From Streptomyces sp. 130 (lineage in GTDB: Bacteria > Actinomycetota > Actinomycetes > Streptomycetales > Streptomycetaceae): a stretch of 64,000 bases of DNA. Made by a program: the position numbers and the translations under genes. The notes under the pieces were generated by a model. It worked only from the letters and a program-made list of their open reading frames with translations. It had not been told where the DNA came from and made no database searches. The stretch is taken from the NCBI RefSeq assembly GCF_007096885.1, contig NZ_VJNO01000008.1, forward strand, positions 124,001 to 188,000, in the 5' to 3' direction. This document shows positions 18,899-30,563 of this stretch, in pieces; the stretch's first letter is position 1; each line of letters starts with the position of its first letter.

Positions 18899-19327
18899 CC
18901 CGGGGGCTTGGCGCACCCGGCCCCGCCCTGGCGCCGGGGGTCGGGCGCACCGACCCACCCTCACGCCGGGGACCGGGCACACCGACCCCGCCCTGGCGCG
19001 GGGAGCCGGCACACCCGACCCATCCTGGCGCGGGGAACCGGGCTCACCGACCCCGCCCTGGCGCAGGGAACCGGGCGCACCGGCGCTGTCCCGACGCCGG
19101 GGGCCGGGCGCACCGGCCCTATCCCGATGCCGGGGGGGCCGGACACACCGACCCCGCACCGGCGCGGGGAACCGGGCACCCGACCCCACCCCGGTGCGGG
19201 AAGCCGGCGCACCCGACCCCACCCTGACGCCGGGGAACCGGGCTCACCCGACCCCGCCCCGGCGCGGGGAGCCGGCGCACCCGACCCCACCCTGACGCCC
19301 GGGAGCCGGGGCACCCGGCCCCGCGCG
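18899..19327. repeat. Array of about 13 degenerate 32-bp tandem repeats
   Basis: The whole gap between the small membrane-protein gene and metB is a minisatellite. Units of 31-35 bp follow the pattern GGAACCGGGC-CACCGACCCC and end CCTGGCGCGG or CCTGACGCCGG. About 13 copies differ by a few substitutions and one-base indels, and the array ends 3 bases before the metB stop codon. Unit length is not a multiple of three and the copies diverge, so it is not coding. Each unit can form small hairpins (CCGG and GCGC cores). Confidence 0.85.
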
Positions 19328-19329
19328 TC

Positions 19330-20475
19330 TCAGCCCAGCGCCTGCGTCAGGTCCGCCAGCAGGTCGTCCGCGTTCTCGATGCCGACGGAGAGGCGGACCA
19401 GGTCGGCCGGGACCTCCAGCGGGGAGCCGGCCGCCGAGGCGTGCGTCATGCGGCCGGGGTGTTCGAGCAGCGATTCGACGCCGCCCAGGGACTCGCCCAG
19501 GGTGAACAGCTCCGCCCGGTTGCAGACCTCGACCGCCGCCTCCTCGCCGCCCTCGACGCGGAAGGACACCATGCCGCCGAAGGCCCGCATCTGCTTGGCG
19601 GCGACCTCGTGGCCCCGGTGCCCGGGCAGGCCCGGGTAGAGGACCTGGGTGACCTTGGGGTGCCGGGTCAGCAGCTCGGCGACCTTGGTGGCGTTCTCGC
19701 TGTGGCGGTCCATGCGGACGGCGAGCGTCTTGATGCCGCGCAGCACCAGCCAGGCGTCGAACGGGCCGGCCACCGCGCCCATCGCGTTCTGGTGGAAGAC
19801 CAGTTCGTCCGCGAGGTCCGGGTCGTCGACGATCAGCGCGCCGCCGACGACGTCCGAGTGGCCGCCCATGTACTTGGTGGTGGAGTGCACCACGACGTCC
19901 GCGCCGAGCGCCAGCGGCTGCTGGAGGTAGGGGCTCGCGAAGGTGTTGTCCACGACGAGGCGGACCCCGGCGGTGCGGGCGACCTGGGCGACGGCGGCGA
20001 TGTCGGTGACGCCGAGCAGCGGGTTGGACGGGGTCTCCACCCAGACCGCCTTGGTGCGCGGGGTGATCGCCGCCCGCACCGCCGCCACGTCCGAGGTGTC
20101 GGCCACGGAGAACTCCACCCCCCAGCGCGAGGCCACCTTCGCGAACAGCCGGAACGTGCCGCCGTAGGCGTCGTTCGGGATGACCACGTGGTCGCCGGGG
20201 GTCAGCAGCGTACGGAGCAGGCAGTCCTCCGCGGCGAGGCCGGAGGCGAAGGCGAGCCCGCGCCGGCCGCCCTCCAGGGCCGCGAGGTTCTCCTCCAGGG
20301 CGGTGCGGGTCGGGTTGGCGCTGCGGCTGTACTCGTAGCCGCCGCGCAGCCCGCCGACGCCGTCCTGCTTGTACGTGGACACCTGGTAGATGGGCGGGAC
20401 CACGGCGCCGGTCAGGGGGTCGGCGGTGTTCCCCGCGTGGATCGCGCGGGTTTCGAAGCTGTGCTGGTCGCTCAT
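19330..20475 (-). CDS. metB: Cystathionine gamma-synthase / gamma-lyase family enzyme
   Basis: A 381-residue PLP enzyme of the Cys/Met metabolism family. The PLP lysine is K201 in VVHSTTKYMGGHSDVVGG; YEYSRSANPTR (48-58) binds the phosphate from the partner subunit, and D176 in VVDNTFASPY pairs with the ring nitrogen. The likely role is cystathionine formation from an activated homoserine and cysteine; gamma-lyase activity cannot be excluded because the two are not separable by eye. The start ATG 20475 gives MSDQHSFETRAIHAG, the family N-terminus. It is a single gene whose 3' end abuts the tandem-repeat array. Confidence 0.92.
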   Translation of the reverse strand: MSDQHSFETRAIHAGNTADPLTGAVVPPIYQVSTYKQDGVGGLRGGYEYSRSANPTRTALEENLAALEGGRRGLAFASGLAAEDCLLRTLLTPGDHVVIPNDAYGGTFRLFAKVASRWGVEFSVADTSDVAAVRAAITPRTKAVWVETPSNPLLGVTDIAAVAQVARTAGVRLVVDNTFASPYLQQPLALGADVVVHSTTKYMGGHSDVVGGALIVDDPDLADELVFHQNAMGAVAGPFDAWLVLRGIKTLAVRMDRHSENATKVAELLTRHPKVTQVLYPGLPGHRGHEVAAKQMRAFGGMVSFRVEGGEEAAVEVCNRAELFTLGESLGGVESLLEHPGRMTHASAAGSPLEVPADLVRLSVGIENADDLLADLTQALG

Positions 20476-20540
20476 GGGCCGAGCGTAGTTCGTCACGAGG
20501 GGGCTCACGGGTCACATGGCCGTCCGGTGACAATGGGGGC

Positions 20541-21647
20541 ATGGAGATTCTGTGGTTCCTGCTCGCGCTGTGCCTGCTGACCGCCGCACTCGGCCCGTAC
20601 GTGCTGCGCCGGCGCGGCGGCGGCATCCGGCTGGCCGCGCCCGGCTCCCCCGACGCCGCCGACCCGCAGGACTACGGCTTCGTACGCCAGGAGGAGCTGG
20701 ACGTCCGGACGCCGGGGCCCGACCAGGACCTGCTGGACGTGCTGGAGGTCGTGCAGCACACGCAGGAGTGGCGGGCCGCGTCCCAGCTGCTGGCCGGGAC
20801 GCCGAAGGAGGGTGAGCTGCGCTGGCAGCGGGTACAGGCGTTCGCCGGGGCGGCCTCGCTGGAGCTGCTGCGACAGCCGGGCGTCGGCGGGGCGTGGCTG
20901 CGCAAGTGGCGCGCGGAGGCGCCGAAGGACGCGGGCGCGGCGGCGGTGCACGCGGAGTTCCTGGTGCAGCAGGCGTGGCGTTCGTCCACGGCGGGTACGG
21001 ACGACTTCCGGATCATCCTGGAGGAGGCCCGTACGGTGACCGGGGAGGCCGCGCTGCTGGCCCCGGGCGACCCCGTGCCGTACATCGTGGAGCTGGCGGT
21101 CGCGCGCGGACTGGGTTATTCCGGCGAGGAGTTCGACCGGCTGTGGGCGAAGATCATCGACCGGGCGCCCGCGCACATGGGCGCGCACATCGCGGCGCTG
21201 CACTTCTGGAGCGAGCGGTGGCACGGCTCGCGCGAGGAGGCCGACCGCTTCGCGACGGCCGCCGCCGCCCGCGCCCCGCAGGGCTCGCTGCTGGCCGGGC
21301 TGCCGCTGTTCGCGGTGTACGAGCATCTGCCCGAGGTCAATCTGGTGCGCGGCTTCTACGAGAGCCAGGTGGTGACCCGGGCCGTGGAGGGCGCGATGTT
21401 CGCGGTGCACGCGGCGCGCGGCGACGACCCGATGCTGCCGCACGTGCGGCACCTGCTGGTGCTGTTCCTGGTGCGGATGGAGCGCTGGGCGGAGGCGGTG
21501 CACCAGCTGGTGCGCGTCGACGGGTACGTGGGCGCGCTGCCGTGGACGGCGAGCGAGGACCCGGCCGCCGAGTACGCGGTGTACCGGGCGCTGGCGGTCG
21601 CGGGGTACGAGGCGAACGGCGGCAGCCCGGCGTCGCTGCCTCGCTGA
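20541..21647 (+). CDS. Membrane-anchored helical protein, unknown function
   Basis: A 368-residue protein. An N-terminal helix (about 2-18) with a positively charged stop (RRR) anchors it, and about 340 helical residues follow in the cytoplasm. The pattern of Trp, Ala and Leu (for example [14 protein letters not shown] and [20 protein letters not shown]) resembles TPR-like helical hairpins, but I cannot assign a family. The ATG at 20541 is 6 bases after GACAAT, a possible -10, so it may be leaderless. It precedes msrA on the same strand with a 73-base gap. Confidence 0.75.
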   Translation: MEILWFLLALCLLTAALGPYVLRRRGGGIRLAAPGSPDAADPQDYGFVRQEELDVRTPGPDQDLLDVLEVVQHTQEWRAASQLLAGTPKEGELRWQRVQAFAGAASLELLRQPGVGGAWLRKWRAEAPKDAGAAAVHAEFLVQQAWRSSTAGTDDFRIILEEARTVTGEAALLAPGDPVPYIVELAVARGLGYSGEEFDRLWAKIIDRAPAHMGAHIAALHFWSERWHGSREEADRFATAAAARAPQGSLLAGLPLFAVYEHLPEVNLVRGFYESQVVTRAVEGAMFAVHAARGDDPMLPHVRHLLVLFLVRMERWAEAVHQLVRVDGYVGALPWTASEDPAAEYAVYRALAVAGYEANGGSPASLPR

Positions 21648-21720
21648 GCCCTCGCGAGGAATCCGCGGGGTTCCCGGAACGTTGTACGGACAGCACGTCC
21701 GACCCAGGAGGAGCCCCCGC

Positions 21721-22386
21721 ATGTTCCTGTACCGCCGCACCCCTCAGCTCCCCACCCCGCAGGAGGCCCTGCGCGGCCGTCCCGTCCCCGAGTTCACCGT
21801 CCCGGCCCGCCACACGGTGCTGGGGAACCCGCTGCTCGGCCCGTACCCGGAGGGTCTGGAGACCGCGGACTTCGCGCTGGGCTGTTTCTGGGGCGCCGAG
21901 CGCAAGTTCTGGCAGACGGACGGCGTCTGGACGACGCTCGCCGGCTATCAGGGGGGCTACACGGAGAATCCCGCGTACGAGGAGGTCTGCTCGGGCCTCA
22001 CCGGCCACACGGAGACGGTCCGCGTCGTGTACGACCCGGAGACCGTCACGTACGCGGAGCTGCTGAAGCTGTTCTGGGAGTCCCACGACCCGACCCAGGG
22101 CTTCCGCCAGGGCAACGACGTGGGCACGCAGTACCGCTCCGCGGTCTTCACCCACTCCCCCGGGCAGGCGGCGGCAGCCGAGGCGTCCCGCGAGGCGTAT
22201 CAGAGGGTCCTGACGGCTTCGGGCCACGGCGAGATCACCACACAGATCCTCCCGGCCGACGGCCGCCCCTTCTACCCGGCCGAACCGGCGCACCAGCAGT
22301 ACCTGGACAAGAACCCGGCCGGTTACTGCGGCATCGGCGGCACGGGCGTCTCCTGCCCGGTGGGCGTGGCCCCGGCGGAGGGCTGA
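21721..22386 (+). CDS. msrA: Peptide-methionine (S)-S-oxide reductase MsrA
   Basis: A 221-residue cytoplasmic repair enzyme that reduces methionine-S-sulfoxide in proteins and free methionine. The nucleophile is C55 in GCFWGAE; the resolving cysteines are at the C-terminus in [14 protein letters not shown]. The substrate-binding [18 protein letters not shown] block is intact. The first 45 residues form the N-terminal extension seen in longer MsrA proteins. The start ATG 21721 has an excellent AGGAGGA site. A strong terminator follows 8 bases after the stop. Confidence 0.95.
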   Translation: MFLYRRTPQLPTPQEALRGRPVPEFTVPARHTVLGNPLLGPYPEGLETADFALGCFWGAERKFWQTDGVWTTLAGYQGGYTENPAYEEVCSGLTGHTETVRVVYDPETVTYAELLKLFWESHDPTQGFRQGNDVGTQYRSAVFTHSPGQAAAAEASREAYQRVLTASGHGEITTQILPADGRPFYPAEPAHQQYLDKNPAGYCGIGGTGVSCPVGVAPAEG

Positions 22387-22394
22387 GCGATACG

Positions 22395-22430
22395 GGAACG
22401 GGCCCGGGGGAGCGTCCCCGGGCCCGTTCC
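22395..22430. terminator. Bidirectional terminator between msrA and gdhA
   Basis: A perfect 15-bp stem (arms 22395-22409 and 22416-22430) with a 6-base loop, between two convergent genes. Confidence 0.85.
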
Positions 22431-22447
22431 GCGCGTCGTGGGCGGGG

Positions 22448-24536
<2,089 letters not shown>

Positions 24537-24623
24537 GTCGGGCCCTCCGGTTCGTCCGTCGGCTGATGGGCTCCATGCTGCCGGGGACGCCGGAGGGCGT
24601 CGATTACCCCTGAGGTCATGCGG

Positions 24624-25307
24624 TCAGGCCGCGGCGTTCTCCGTGATGGTGACCTTGCCCTTGCGGATGGTGGCCAGGCGCGGGGCGCGGCGGGCGATGG
24701 AGCTGTCGTGGGTGACCATGACGAAGGTGAGCCCGTGCTCCTTCCACAGCGTCTCCAGGACCTCCATGATCTCGTCGCGCATGGACTCGTCCAGGTTGCC
24801 GGTGGGCTCGTCGGCGAGGAGCACCTTGGGCCGCTTGACCAGGGCCCGGGCGATGGCGACGCGCTGCTGCTGGCCGCCGGACATCTCGCCGGGCACATGG
24901 CCCAGGCGCTCGCCGAGCCCGACGGAGTCCAGCGCCTCGGCGGCTCTTCTGCGCCGCTCGGACGCCTTGACGCCGAGGGGGACGAGCGCGGTCTCGACGT
25001 TCTCCTGGGCGGTGAGCGTCGGGATGAGGTTGAAGCTCTGGAAGACGAAGCCGATGTTCTCGGCGCGCACCTTGGTGAGCTTGGCCTCGCTGAGCTTCGC
25101 CAGGTCCATGCCGTCGAGCTCGATGCTGCCGCCGGTGGGCCGGTCGAGGCCGCCGAGCATCTGGAGCAGGGTGGACTTGCCGCCGCCGGTGGGGCCCTGG
25201 ATGACGAGCCGGCCGCCGTCCTCGATGGTGAGGTCGACGCCGGCGAGGGCGTGCACGGTGGACTTGCCGCGCTGGTACTGCTTGGTGACGCCGTGAAGCG
25301 TGTACAT
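24624..25307 (-). CDS. ABC transporter ATPase, MacB/LolD type
   Basis: A 227-residue ATPase with Walker A GPTGGGKST (38-46), Q-loop FVFQSFNLIPTLT, signature MSGGQQQRVAIARA (about 143) and Walker B VLLADEPTGNLD (about 164). This class works with FtsX-fold permeases and uses ATP for mechanical work on the outer membrane face rather than classical transport. ATG 25307 follows CAGGAGAA. It is downstream of its permease gene by 35 bases on the same strand, so they form an operon. Confidence 0.93.
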   Translation of the reverse strand: MYTLHGVTKQYQRGKSTVHALAGVDLTIEDGGRLVIQGPTGGGKSTLLQMLGGLDRPTGGSIELDGMDLAKLSEAKLTKVRAENIGFVFQSFNLIPTLTAQENVETALVPLGVKASERRRRAAEALDSVGLGERLGHVPGEMSGGQQQRVAIARALVKRPKVLLADEPTGNLDESMRDEIMEVLETLWKEHGLTFVMVTHDSSIARRAPRLATIRKGKVTITENAAA

Positions 25308-25342
25308 GGGTGTTCTCCTGACGGGGTGTGGGGTCCGGGCTG

Positions 25343-26812
25343 CTACTCGACGCGGCGCAGCGCGTCCGCCGGGCGCAGCCGGGAAGCACGCCAGCCGCCG
25401 AAGGCGCCCGCGATCAGCCCGCCCGCCACGGCCAGGGCGACGGCGGTCAGGATGACGGAGAGCGAGACGGGCGCGGTGAGCGCGATGTCGAGGGCCTTGG
25501 ACGCGCTCTGCCGGCCGAAGCCGGGCCCGCCGCCGCCCATCATTCCGCCGCGCGTTGCGCCGCCGCCGGAGGAGCCGAGCTCGGCGGTGAGCGTGGGGCT
25601 GACGGCGGTGACCGCGTAGGCGCCGGCCAGGCCGACGGCGATGCCGAGCACGCCGCCGATGAGGCCGTTGACCAGGGCTTCGCCGACGACCTGGCGGGTG
25701 ACCCGGCCGCTCTTCCAGCCGAGGGCCTTCAGCGTGCCGAACTCGCGGACCCGGCGGCTGACGGCGGACGAGGTGAGGAGCCCGGCGACCAGGAAGGCCG
25801 CGGCCAGGACCGCGATGGACAGCCACTTGCCGACGCCGGCGGCCAGGTCGGACGCGGTGGACAGGGAGCCGGACACGGTGTCCGCGAGGTCGGCGGAGGT
25901 GGTGACCGTGGTGCCGGAGATGTTCTTCTGGATGGCCGACTTGACGCTGTCGATCCGCTGCGAGTCCGCGGCCTTCACGTAGACCGTGGTGACCTTGTCC
26001 TTCGAGTCGGACAGGGTCTGGGCCTGCTTGAGCGGGATGTAGAGGTTGGCGGCGGCGTCGCCGCTGTCGGCCGTCGCCACGCCGATGATCTTGAACTCGG
26101 TCCCGTGGACGGTCACGGTCTTGCCGGTGGCGAGGCTCTTCTCCTTGGCGTACGCGGAGTCGACCACGGCGACCTTCGCGTTGGTCTCGGTCGTCTTGAA
26201 CGTCCGGCCGGAGGTGATCTTCGAGGAGGTGAGCGGGCCGAGGTCCTGCTGGGTGACGTCGGTTCCGTACACGGTGTAGGAGTCGACGTCGAAGGAGGCG
26301 CCGCCGCCCTTGACCTCGCCCTGCGGCATGCCGCTGCCGCCGCCGGGTCCGCGTCCGCCGCCGCCCTGGCCCGTACCGCCCTCCTGCTTGAACTCGCCGC
26401 GCTTGAACTGCCCGTCCACCTTCATGACGGACAGGCTCAGGCCGCCGACCGCGCCGGCGACGCCGTCCTGCTCGCCGACCTTGCCGACCGTGGAGGAGGC
26501 CAGGGTCTGGAAGCCCTGGACCATGACCCGGTCGGTGCTCTGGGTCGCGTCGTCGTCGTTGTCCTTGGCGTCGAACCGGAACTTCGGGCGGCCGGTGGTA
26601 CCCGACTCGGGCGCCTCGGCCGCCTTGGTGACGGTCATGTCGGTGCCGAGCCCGTACAGCGATTCGAGGACCTTGTCCTGGGCCTTGCTCATGCCCGAGG
26701 AGACGGAGCTGACGACGATGACCAGCGCAATGCCGAGGGCGAGCCCGGAGGCGACGACGAGCGCCGCCTTTCTGCGGCGGCGCAGCTCGCGCCGGAGATA
26801 GGTGAAGAACAT
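25343..26812 (-). CDS. FtsX-type ABC permease, MacB family
   Basis: A 489-residue protein. Helix 1 is at about 18-40, then comes a large exterior domain of about 270 residues (MacB_PCD-like) with a Gly/Arg-rich insert ([14 protein letters not shown], about 153-167), and three helices in the last 190 residues with the FtsX motif EFGTLKALGWKSGRVTRQ. It ends with the typical RPADALRRVE. The Gly-rich loops outside and between the last helices (GSSGGGATRGGMMGGGGPG) are unusual in length. It pairs with the ATPase encoded just downstream. The client is unknown; cell-wall or peptide export are the usual roles. Confidence 0.92.
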   Translation of the reverse strand: MFFTYLRRELRRRRKAALVVASGLALGIALVIVVSSVSSGMSKAQDKVLESLYGLGTDMTVTKAAEAPESGTTGRPKFRFDAKDNDDDATQSTDRVMVQGFQTLASSTVGKVGEQDGVAGAVGGLSLSVMKVDGQFKRGEFKQEGGTGQGGGGRGPGGGSGMPQGEVKGGGASFDVDSYTVYGTDVTQQDLGPLTSSKITSGRTFKTTETNAKVAVVDSAYAKEKSLATGKTVTVHGTEFKIIGVATADSGDAAANLYIPLKQAQTLSDSKDKVTTVYVKAADSQRIDSVKSAIQKNISGTTVTTSADLADTVSGSLSTASDLAAGVGKWLSIAVLAAAFLVAGLLTSSAVSRRVREFGTLKALGWKSGRVTRQVVGEALVNGLIGGVLGIAVGLAGAYAVTAVSPTLTAELGSSGGGATRGGMMGGGGPGFGRQSASKALDIALTAPVSLSVILTAVALAVAGGLIAGAFGGWRASRLRPADALRRVE

Positions 26813-26880
26813 GGCGCGAGGCTAGGAACGGCTCGTGATGCTGGGTTAAGGCCACCATGAGAGCCGGATGAGAACAGTGT

Positions 26881-26931
26881 GTACGCCGAAGGCGGCGGCA
26901 CCGGTGCGCGGTGCCGCCGCCGTCGGCGTAC
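26881..26931 (-). terminator. Long terminator hairpin after the L,D-transpeptidase gene
   Basis: Arms of 12 bp and then 9 bp, separated by one mismatch (26881-26902 and 26910-26931), with a 7-base loop. It lies 24 bases past the L,D-transpeptidase stop and upstream of the FtsX-type permease gene. Confidence 0.7.
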
Positions 26932-26954
26932 GGGGTGGGGTTCGGCCCGGCGGG

Positions 26955-28220
26955 TCAGGCGGTGCTGCCCGCCGTCCATTCGGCCCAGCTCATGTTCCAG
27001 CCGTTGAGGCCGTTGGAGGGCTGGATCGTCTTGTCCGGGGAGTTCTTGACGATGACGACGTCGCCGATCATGGAGTTGTTGTAGAACCAGGCGGCGGGCG
27101 TGTTGGGGTCGCCGGCGCCCTGGGCGTCCTCCAGGCCCACGCAGCCGTGGCTGGTGTTGACCTTGCCGAAGATGCCCTTGCCCCAGTAATTGCCGTGGAT
27201 GAAGGTGCCCGACGTGGACAGCCGCATGGCGTGCGGCACGTCCTTGATGTCGTACTCGCCCTTGCCGTCGTCGTCCGTGAAGCCGACGGTGGCGCCGTTC
27301 ATCCGGGTCTCCTTGTACTTCTCGGAGATCACCATCTGGCCGTTGTACGTGGGGTTGTCGGGCGAGCCCGAGGAGATCGGGATGGTCCTGATCGTCTTGC
27401 CGTCCCGGGTGACGGTCATCATGTGCGTCTTGGCGTCCACGGTGGAGACCTGGGCGCGGCCGACCTTGAAGGTGACCGTCTTCTGCTGGACGCCGTAGAC
27501 GCCGTCCGCTCCCTCGACGCCGTCCAGGGACAGCTTCAGGGTGACGGTCGAGCCGGCCTGCCAGTAGTTCTCGGGGCGCAGGTCGAGGCGCTGGTTGTTG
27601 AACCAGTGGCCGACGACCTCCTGACCGCTGCTGGACGTCACCTTGATGCCGTCCTGGACGGCCTTGGTGTCGGTGATCGGCTTGTTGAAGTTGATGGAGA
27701 CGGGCATCCCGACGCCGACCGTGGAGCCGTCCTCGGGGGTGAAGTTCCCGATGAAGCTGTTGTCGGGCGAGACCGTGGTGAAGGAGGAGTTCTCGTGGGC
27801 CTCGCGGCCCTTGGCGTCCTTCGCCGTGGCGCTGACCTTGTAGGTGGTCGAGCGCTCCAGCTGGGCGTCCGGCTTCCAGCTCGTGCCGTCGGCGGAGAGG
27901 GTGCCCGCGACGCTCTTCCCGTCCGCCGTGGTCATGGTGACGGAGGTCAGCTTGCCCTTGGCGACGGTGACCTTGGCGGCGTTGTTGATGCTCGCGTTGG
28001 TCGCGCCGTTCTTGGGCGCGATCGTTATCTGCGCCTCGGAGGTCTCCTGGGCCGCCGCCTTGTCGACGTCGGCCGCCTGGGACTTCGAGCTCTCGGGGCT
28101 GGGACCGCCCTTGTCGCCGCCGTCGTCGCAGGCGGAAAGCACCAGTACGCCGCCGAGCAGTGCGGACGCGGCCATCAGGCCCTTGCGCCGCTTGCTGTCC
28201 GTCTTCACACGCTTCTCCAT
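26955..28220 (-). CDS. L,D-transpeptidase lipoprotein (YkuD, Ig-like domains)
   Basis: A 421-residue secreted lipoprotein. The signal peptide ends in the lipobox LSAC (C31). A Ser/Gln-rich linker (32-60) and two Ig-like domains (about 60-150 and 150-260) come before the YkuD catalytic domain. The active site is S357-H-G-C360, with the upstream HGNYWG histidine also present. The order matches mycobacterial LdtB-type enzymes, which make 3-3 cross-links in peptidoglycan by acting on tetrapeptide stems. A GTG at 28208, 6 bases after GGAG, is a good alternative start. It is divergent from a small LAXTG protein, with a 410-base gap between. Confidence 0.93.
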   Translation of the reverse strand: MEKRVKTDSKRRKGLMAASALLGGVLVLSACDDGGDKGGPSPESSKSQAADVDKAAAQETSEAQITIAPKNGATNASINNAAKVTVAKGKLTSVTMTTADGKSVAGTLSADGTSWKPDAQLERSTTYKVSATAKDAKGREAHENSSFTTVSPDNSFIGNFTPEDGSTVGVGMPVSINFNKPITDTKAVQDGIKVTSSSGQEVVGHWFNNQRLDLRPENYWQAGSTVTLKLSLDGVEGADGVYGVQQKTVTFKVGRAQVSTVDAKTHMMTVTRDGKTIRTIPISSGSPDNPTYNGQMVISEKYKETRMNGATVGFTDDDGKGEYDIKDVPHAMRLSTSGTFIHGNYWGKGIFGKVNTSHGCVGLEDAQGAGDPNTPAAWFYNNSMIGDVVIVKNSPDKTIQPSNGLNGWNMSWAEWTAGSTA

Positions 28221-28632
28221 CGTTGCCGAAATCCCCAAAACCCCGAACGAGGCCGTCCACCGGCGAAACCCCGTCAATGTTCCAAGAACCCCTTCTGCGG
28301 AATTCCCGTTCCACGTCCGCCGAATGTGTGGGGAACACCACTCTTCGACGCCGTGCCGGAGGCGGTGGTTCCCGCGTCCGCGGCACGGTCCCGCCCCGCT
28401 CCGCCACGAGTCGGCGGGGGCGGTTTTTCCGCAGGTCGGGCCCGTCGCTCCGGGCCGCCGCAGCCGTCGGCCTCCCTCCCATTGTGCGGGACGCCCGGTG
28501 CGCGCCTCGCCGTGCACGCCTTCCCGGACGGCCCCGCCGCCATGCGTTCCGCGGGGCCCTGGCGTGATCCGGACGGCAGCCCTAGCATCGGGACGAGCCG
28601 GACGTCCGGCCGTCGCAAGGGGGTCCGATTCC
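28221..28632. other. Divergent promoter region, no gene
   Basis: A 410-base gap between the L,D-transpeptidase and LAETG genes. The first 130 bases are relatively AT-rich. A -10-like TAGCAT lies at 28583-28588 on the plus side. No open frame has a ribosome site, and no RNA structure was recognised. Confidence 0.4.
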
Positions 28633-28923
28633 TTGGCCATCGCCCGCCGCCCGCTCCTGACCGCCACCGCCGCGGGGACGCTGCTGTGCGCCCTGTGGTT
28701 CGTCCCGTCGGCCGACGCCACGGCCGATACGGGCGCCGCGCCCGGCACGGCGGCCGGCGCCGCGGCGACGGCGGGCGACGACGCGGACTCCGGCGTACTC
28801 GCCGAGACGGGGCCGGGCGTCGCCCCCGCCCCGGACGGGCTCGGCGGGGTCGCCGTCCGGGGCGCGGGGGCCGGCCTTGTGACGTATGCGACCCGTCGGG
28901 CGGACCCGCGGCCCGCCCTCTGA
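28633..28923 (+). CDS. Small secreted protein with an LAETG sortase signal
   Basis: A 96-residue protein starting at TTG 28633 after AAGGGGG. The N-terminus is a signal peptide (RRPLLTATAAGTLLCALWF, cleavage near SADA), followed by an Ala/Gly-rich low-complexity stretch. Next come LAETG (about 59-63), a weakly hydrophobic segment, and a basic tail with RR. This is the layout of LAXTG substrates of class E sortases, which in Streptomyces attach chaplins and other proteins to peptidoglycan. The hydrophobic part (GLGGVAVRGAGAGLVTYA) is poor, so anchoring needs proof. The coding potential is good but not certain. Confidence 0.6.
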   Translation: MAIARRPLLTATAAGTLLCALWFVPSADATADTGAAPGTAAGAAATAGDDADSGVLAETGPGVAPAPDGLGGVAVRGAGAGLVTYATRRADPRPAL

Positions 28924-28927
28924 GGTC

Positions 28928-30481
28928 TCAGGCCAGCGGGCCGGTGACCGGCTCCACGGCGGCGACCAGCCCGCCCGCCCGCACGAAGGCGTCGGCGGCG
29001 GCCAGGTCCGGCGACAGGAAGCGGTCGGGGCCCGGGCCCTCCACACCGGCGGCCCGCAGCGCCTCGACGACGGCGCGGGTGGCGGGGGCCGGGGTCAGCC
29101 CCTGCCGGGCGCGCAGTTCGACCGCGCGGGCCGCCGCGTACAGCTCGACGGCGACGATCCGGGCGAGGTTGTCGACGGCGGTACGCAGCTTGCGCGCGGC
29201 CGACCAGCCCATGGAGACGTGGTCCTCCTGCATCGCGGAGGACGGGATGGAGTCGGCGGAGGCCGGGACGGCGAGCCGCTTCATCTCGCTGACCAGGGCG
29301 GCCTGGGTGTACTGGGCGATCATCAGACCGGAGTCCACCCCCGCGTCGTCGGCCAGGAACGGCGGCAGCCCGTGCGAGCGGTTCTTGTCGAGGAGCCGGT
29401 CGGTCCGGCGCTCGGTGATCGAGCCCAGGTCCGCGGCGGCGATGGCCAGGAAGTCCAGGACGTAGGCGACGGGCGCCCCGTGGAAGTTGCCGTTCGACTC
29501 GACCCGGCCGCAGCCGGGGAGCACCACCGGGTTGTCCACGGCGGCGGCCAGCTCGCGGTCGGCGACGGTCGCGGCGTACGCGAGGGTGTCCCGGCCCGCC
29601 CCGTTGACCTGCGGCGCGCACCGCACCGAGTAGGCGTCCTGGACGCGGGGCGCGTCGTCCTGGTGGTGACCGGTGAGGCCGGAGCCCGCGAGGACCCGCA
29701 GCATGTTGTCCGCGCTGGCGCCCTGGCCGGGGTGCGGGCGGATGGCGTGCAGCTCGGGCGCGAGGACCTTGTCCGTGCCGAGCAGGGCCTCCAGCGAGAG
29801 GGCGGCGGTGATGTCGGCCGAGGTGTAGAGCGTCCGCAGATCGGCGAGGGCCATGATCAGCATGCCGAGCATGCCGTCGGTGCCGTTGAGGAGGGCCAGG
29901 CCCTCCTTCTCGCGCAGCTCGACCGGGGTGATGCCGTGGGCGGCGAGCAGTTCGCCGGCCGGGCGGACGGTGCCGTCGGGCCCCTCCGCGTCGCCCTCGC
30001 CCATCAGGGCCAGCGCGCAGTGCGACAGGGGTGCCAGGTCGCCGGAGCAGCCGAGCGAACCGTACTCGTGGACGACCGGGGTGATCCCGGCGTTCAGCAC
30101 GTCGGCCATGGTCTGCGCGACCTCGGGGCGTACGCCGGTGTGGCCGGAGGCGACCGTCTTCAGCCGGAGGAACATCAGCGCCCGGACGACCTCGCGCTCG
30201 ACGCGCGGGCCCATGCCGGCGGCGTGCGAGCGGACGATGTTGCGCTGGAGCTGTGCGCGCAGCTCGGGGCTGATGTGGCGGGTGGCCAGGGCGCCGAAGC
30301 CGGTCGAGACGCCGTAGACCGGCTCGGGCTTCGCGGCGAGCGCGTCCACGATCTCGCGGGCGGCGGCCAGCGCGGCCACCGCGTCGGCGGAGAGCTCGAC
30401 ACGGGCGTTGCCGCGGGCCACGGCGATGACGTCCTGAGCGGTGGTACCGGACGTCCCCACCACGACTGTATGCATATCCAT
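28928..30481 (-). CDS. hutH: Histidine ammonia-lyase
   Basis: A 517-residue enzyme that removes ammonia from L-histidine to give urocanate, the first step of histidine degradation. The electrophilic MIO group forms from C145-S146-G147 within GSLGCSGDLAPLSH. Actinomycete enzymes use C-S-G, whereas most others have A-S-G. QDAYSVRCAPQVNGA and the Glu-containing AMQEDHVSMGW motif complete the active site. Start candidates are ATG 30481 (MDMHTVVVG) and ATG 30475; neither has a strong ribosome site. It stands alone, as hutH does in Streptomyces. Confidence 0.96.
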   Translation of the reverse strand: MDMHTVVVGTSGTTAQDVIAVARGNARVELSADAVAALAAAREIVDALAAKPEPVYGVSTGFGALATRHISPELRAQLQRNIVRSHAAGMGPRVEREVVRALMFLRLKTVASGHTGVRPEVAQTMADVLNAGITPVVHEYGSLGCSGDLAPLSHCALALMGEGDAEGPDGTVRPAGELLAAHGITPVELREKEGLALLNGTDGMLGMLIMALADLRTLYTSADITAALSLEALLGTDKVLAPELHAIRPHPGQGASADNMLRVLAGSGLTGHHQDDAPRVQDAYSVRCAPQVNGAGRDTLAYAATVADRELAAAVDNPVVLPGCGRVESNGNFHGAPVAYVLDFLAIAAADLGSITERRTDRLLDKNRSHGLPPFLADDAGVDSGLMIAQYTQAALVSEMKRLAVPASADSIPSSAMQEDHVSMGWSAARKLRTAVDNLARIVAVELYAAARAVELRARQGLTPAPATRAVVEALRAAGVEGPGPDRFLSPDLAAADAFVRAGGLVAAVEPVTGPLA

Positions 30482-30563
30482 ATTCAGCAGCGTACGGATT
30501 GAAACCCTGCATGTCACCAGTGGTCGGCGGGTTGACCCCTTACGCGGACGCCGGCCGTACGGG

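Noticed and set aside
18899..19327. CRISPR array
   Set aside because: The repeats are directly adjacent with no unique spacers, units drift in length, and no cas genes are near. The same holds for 32708-32960.
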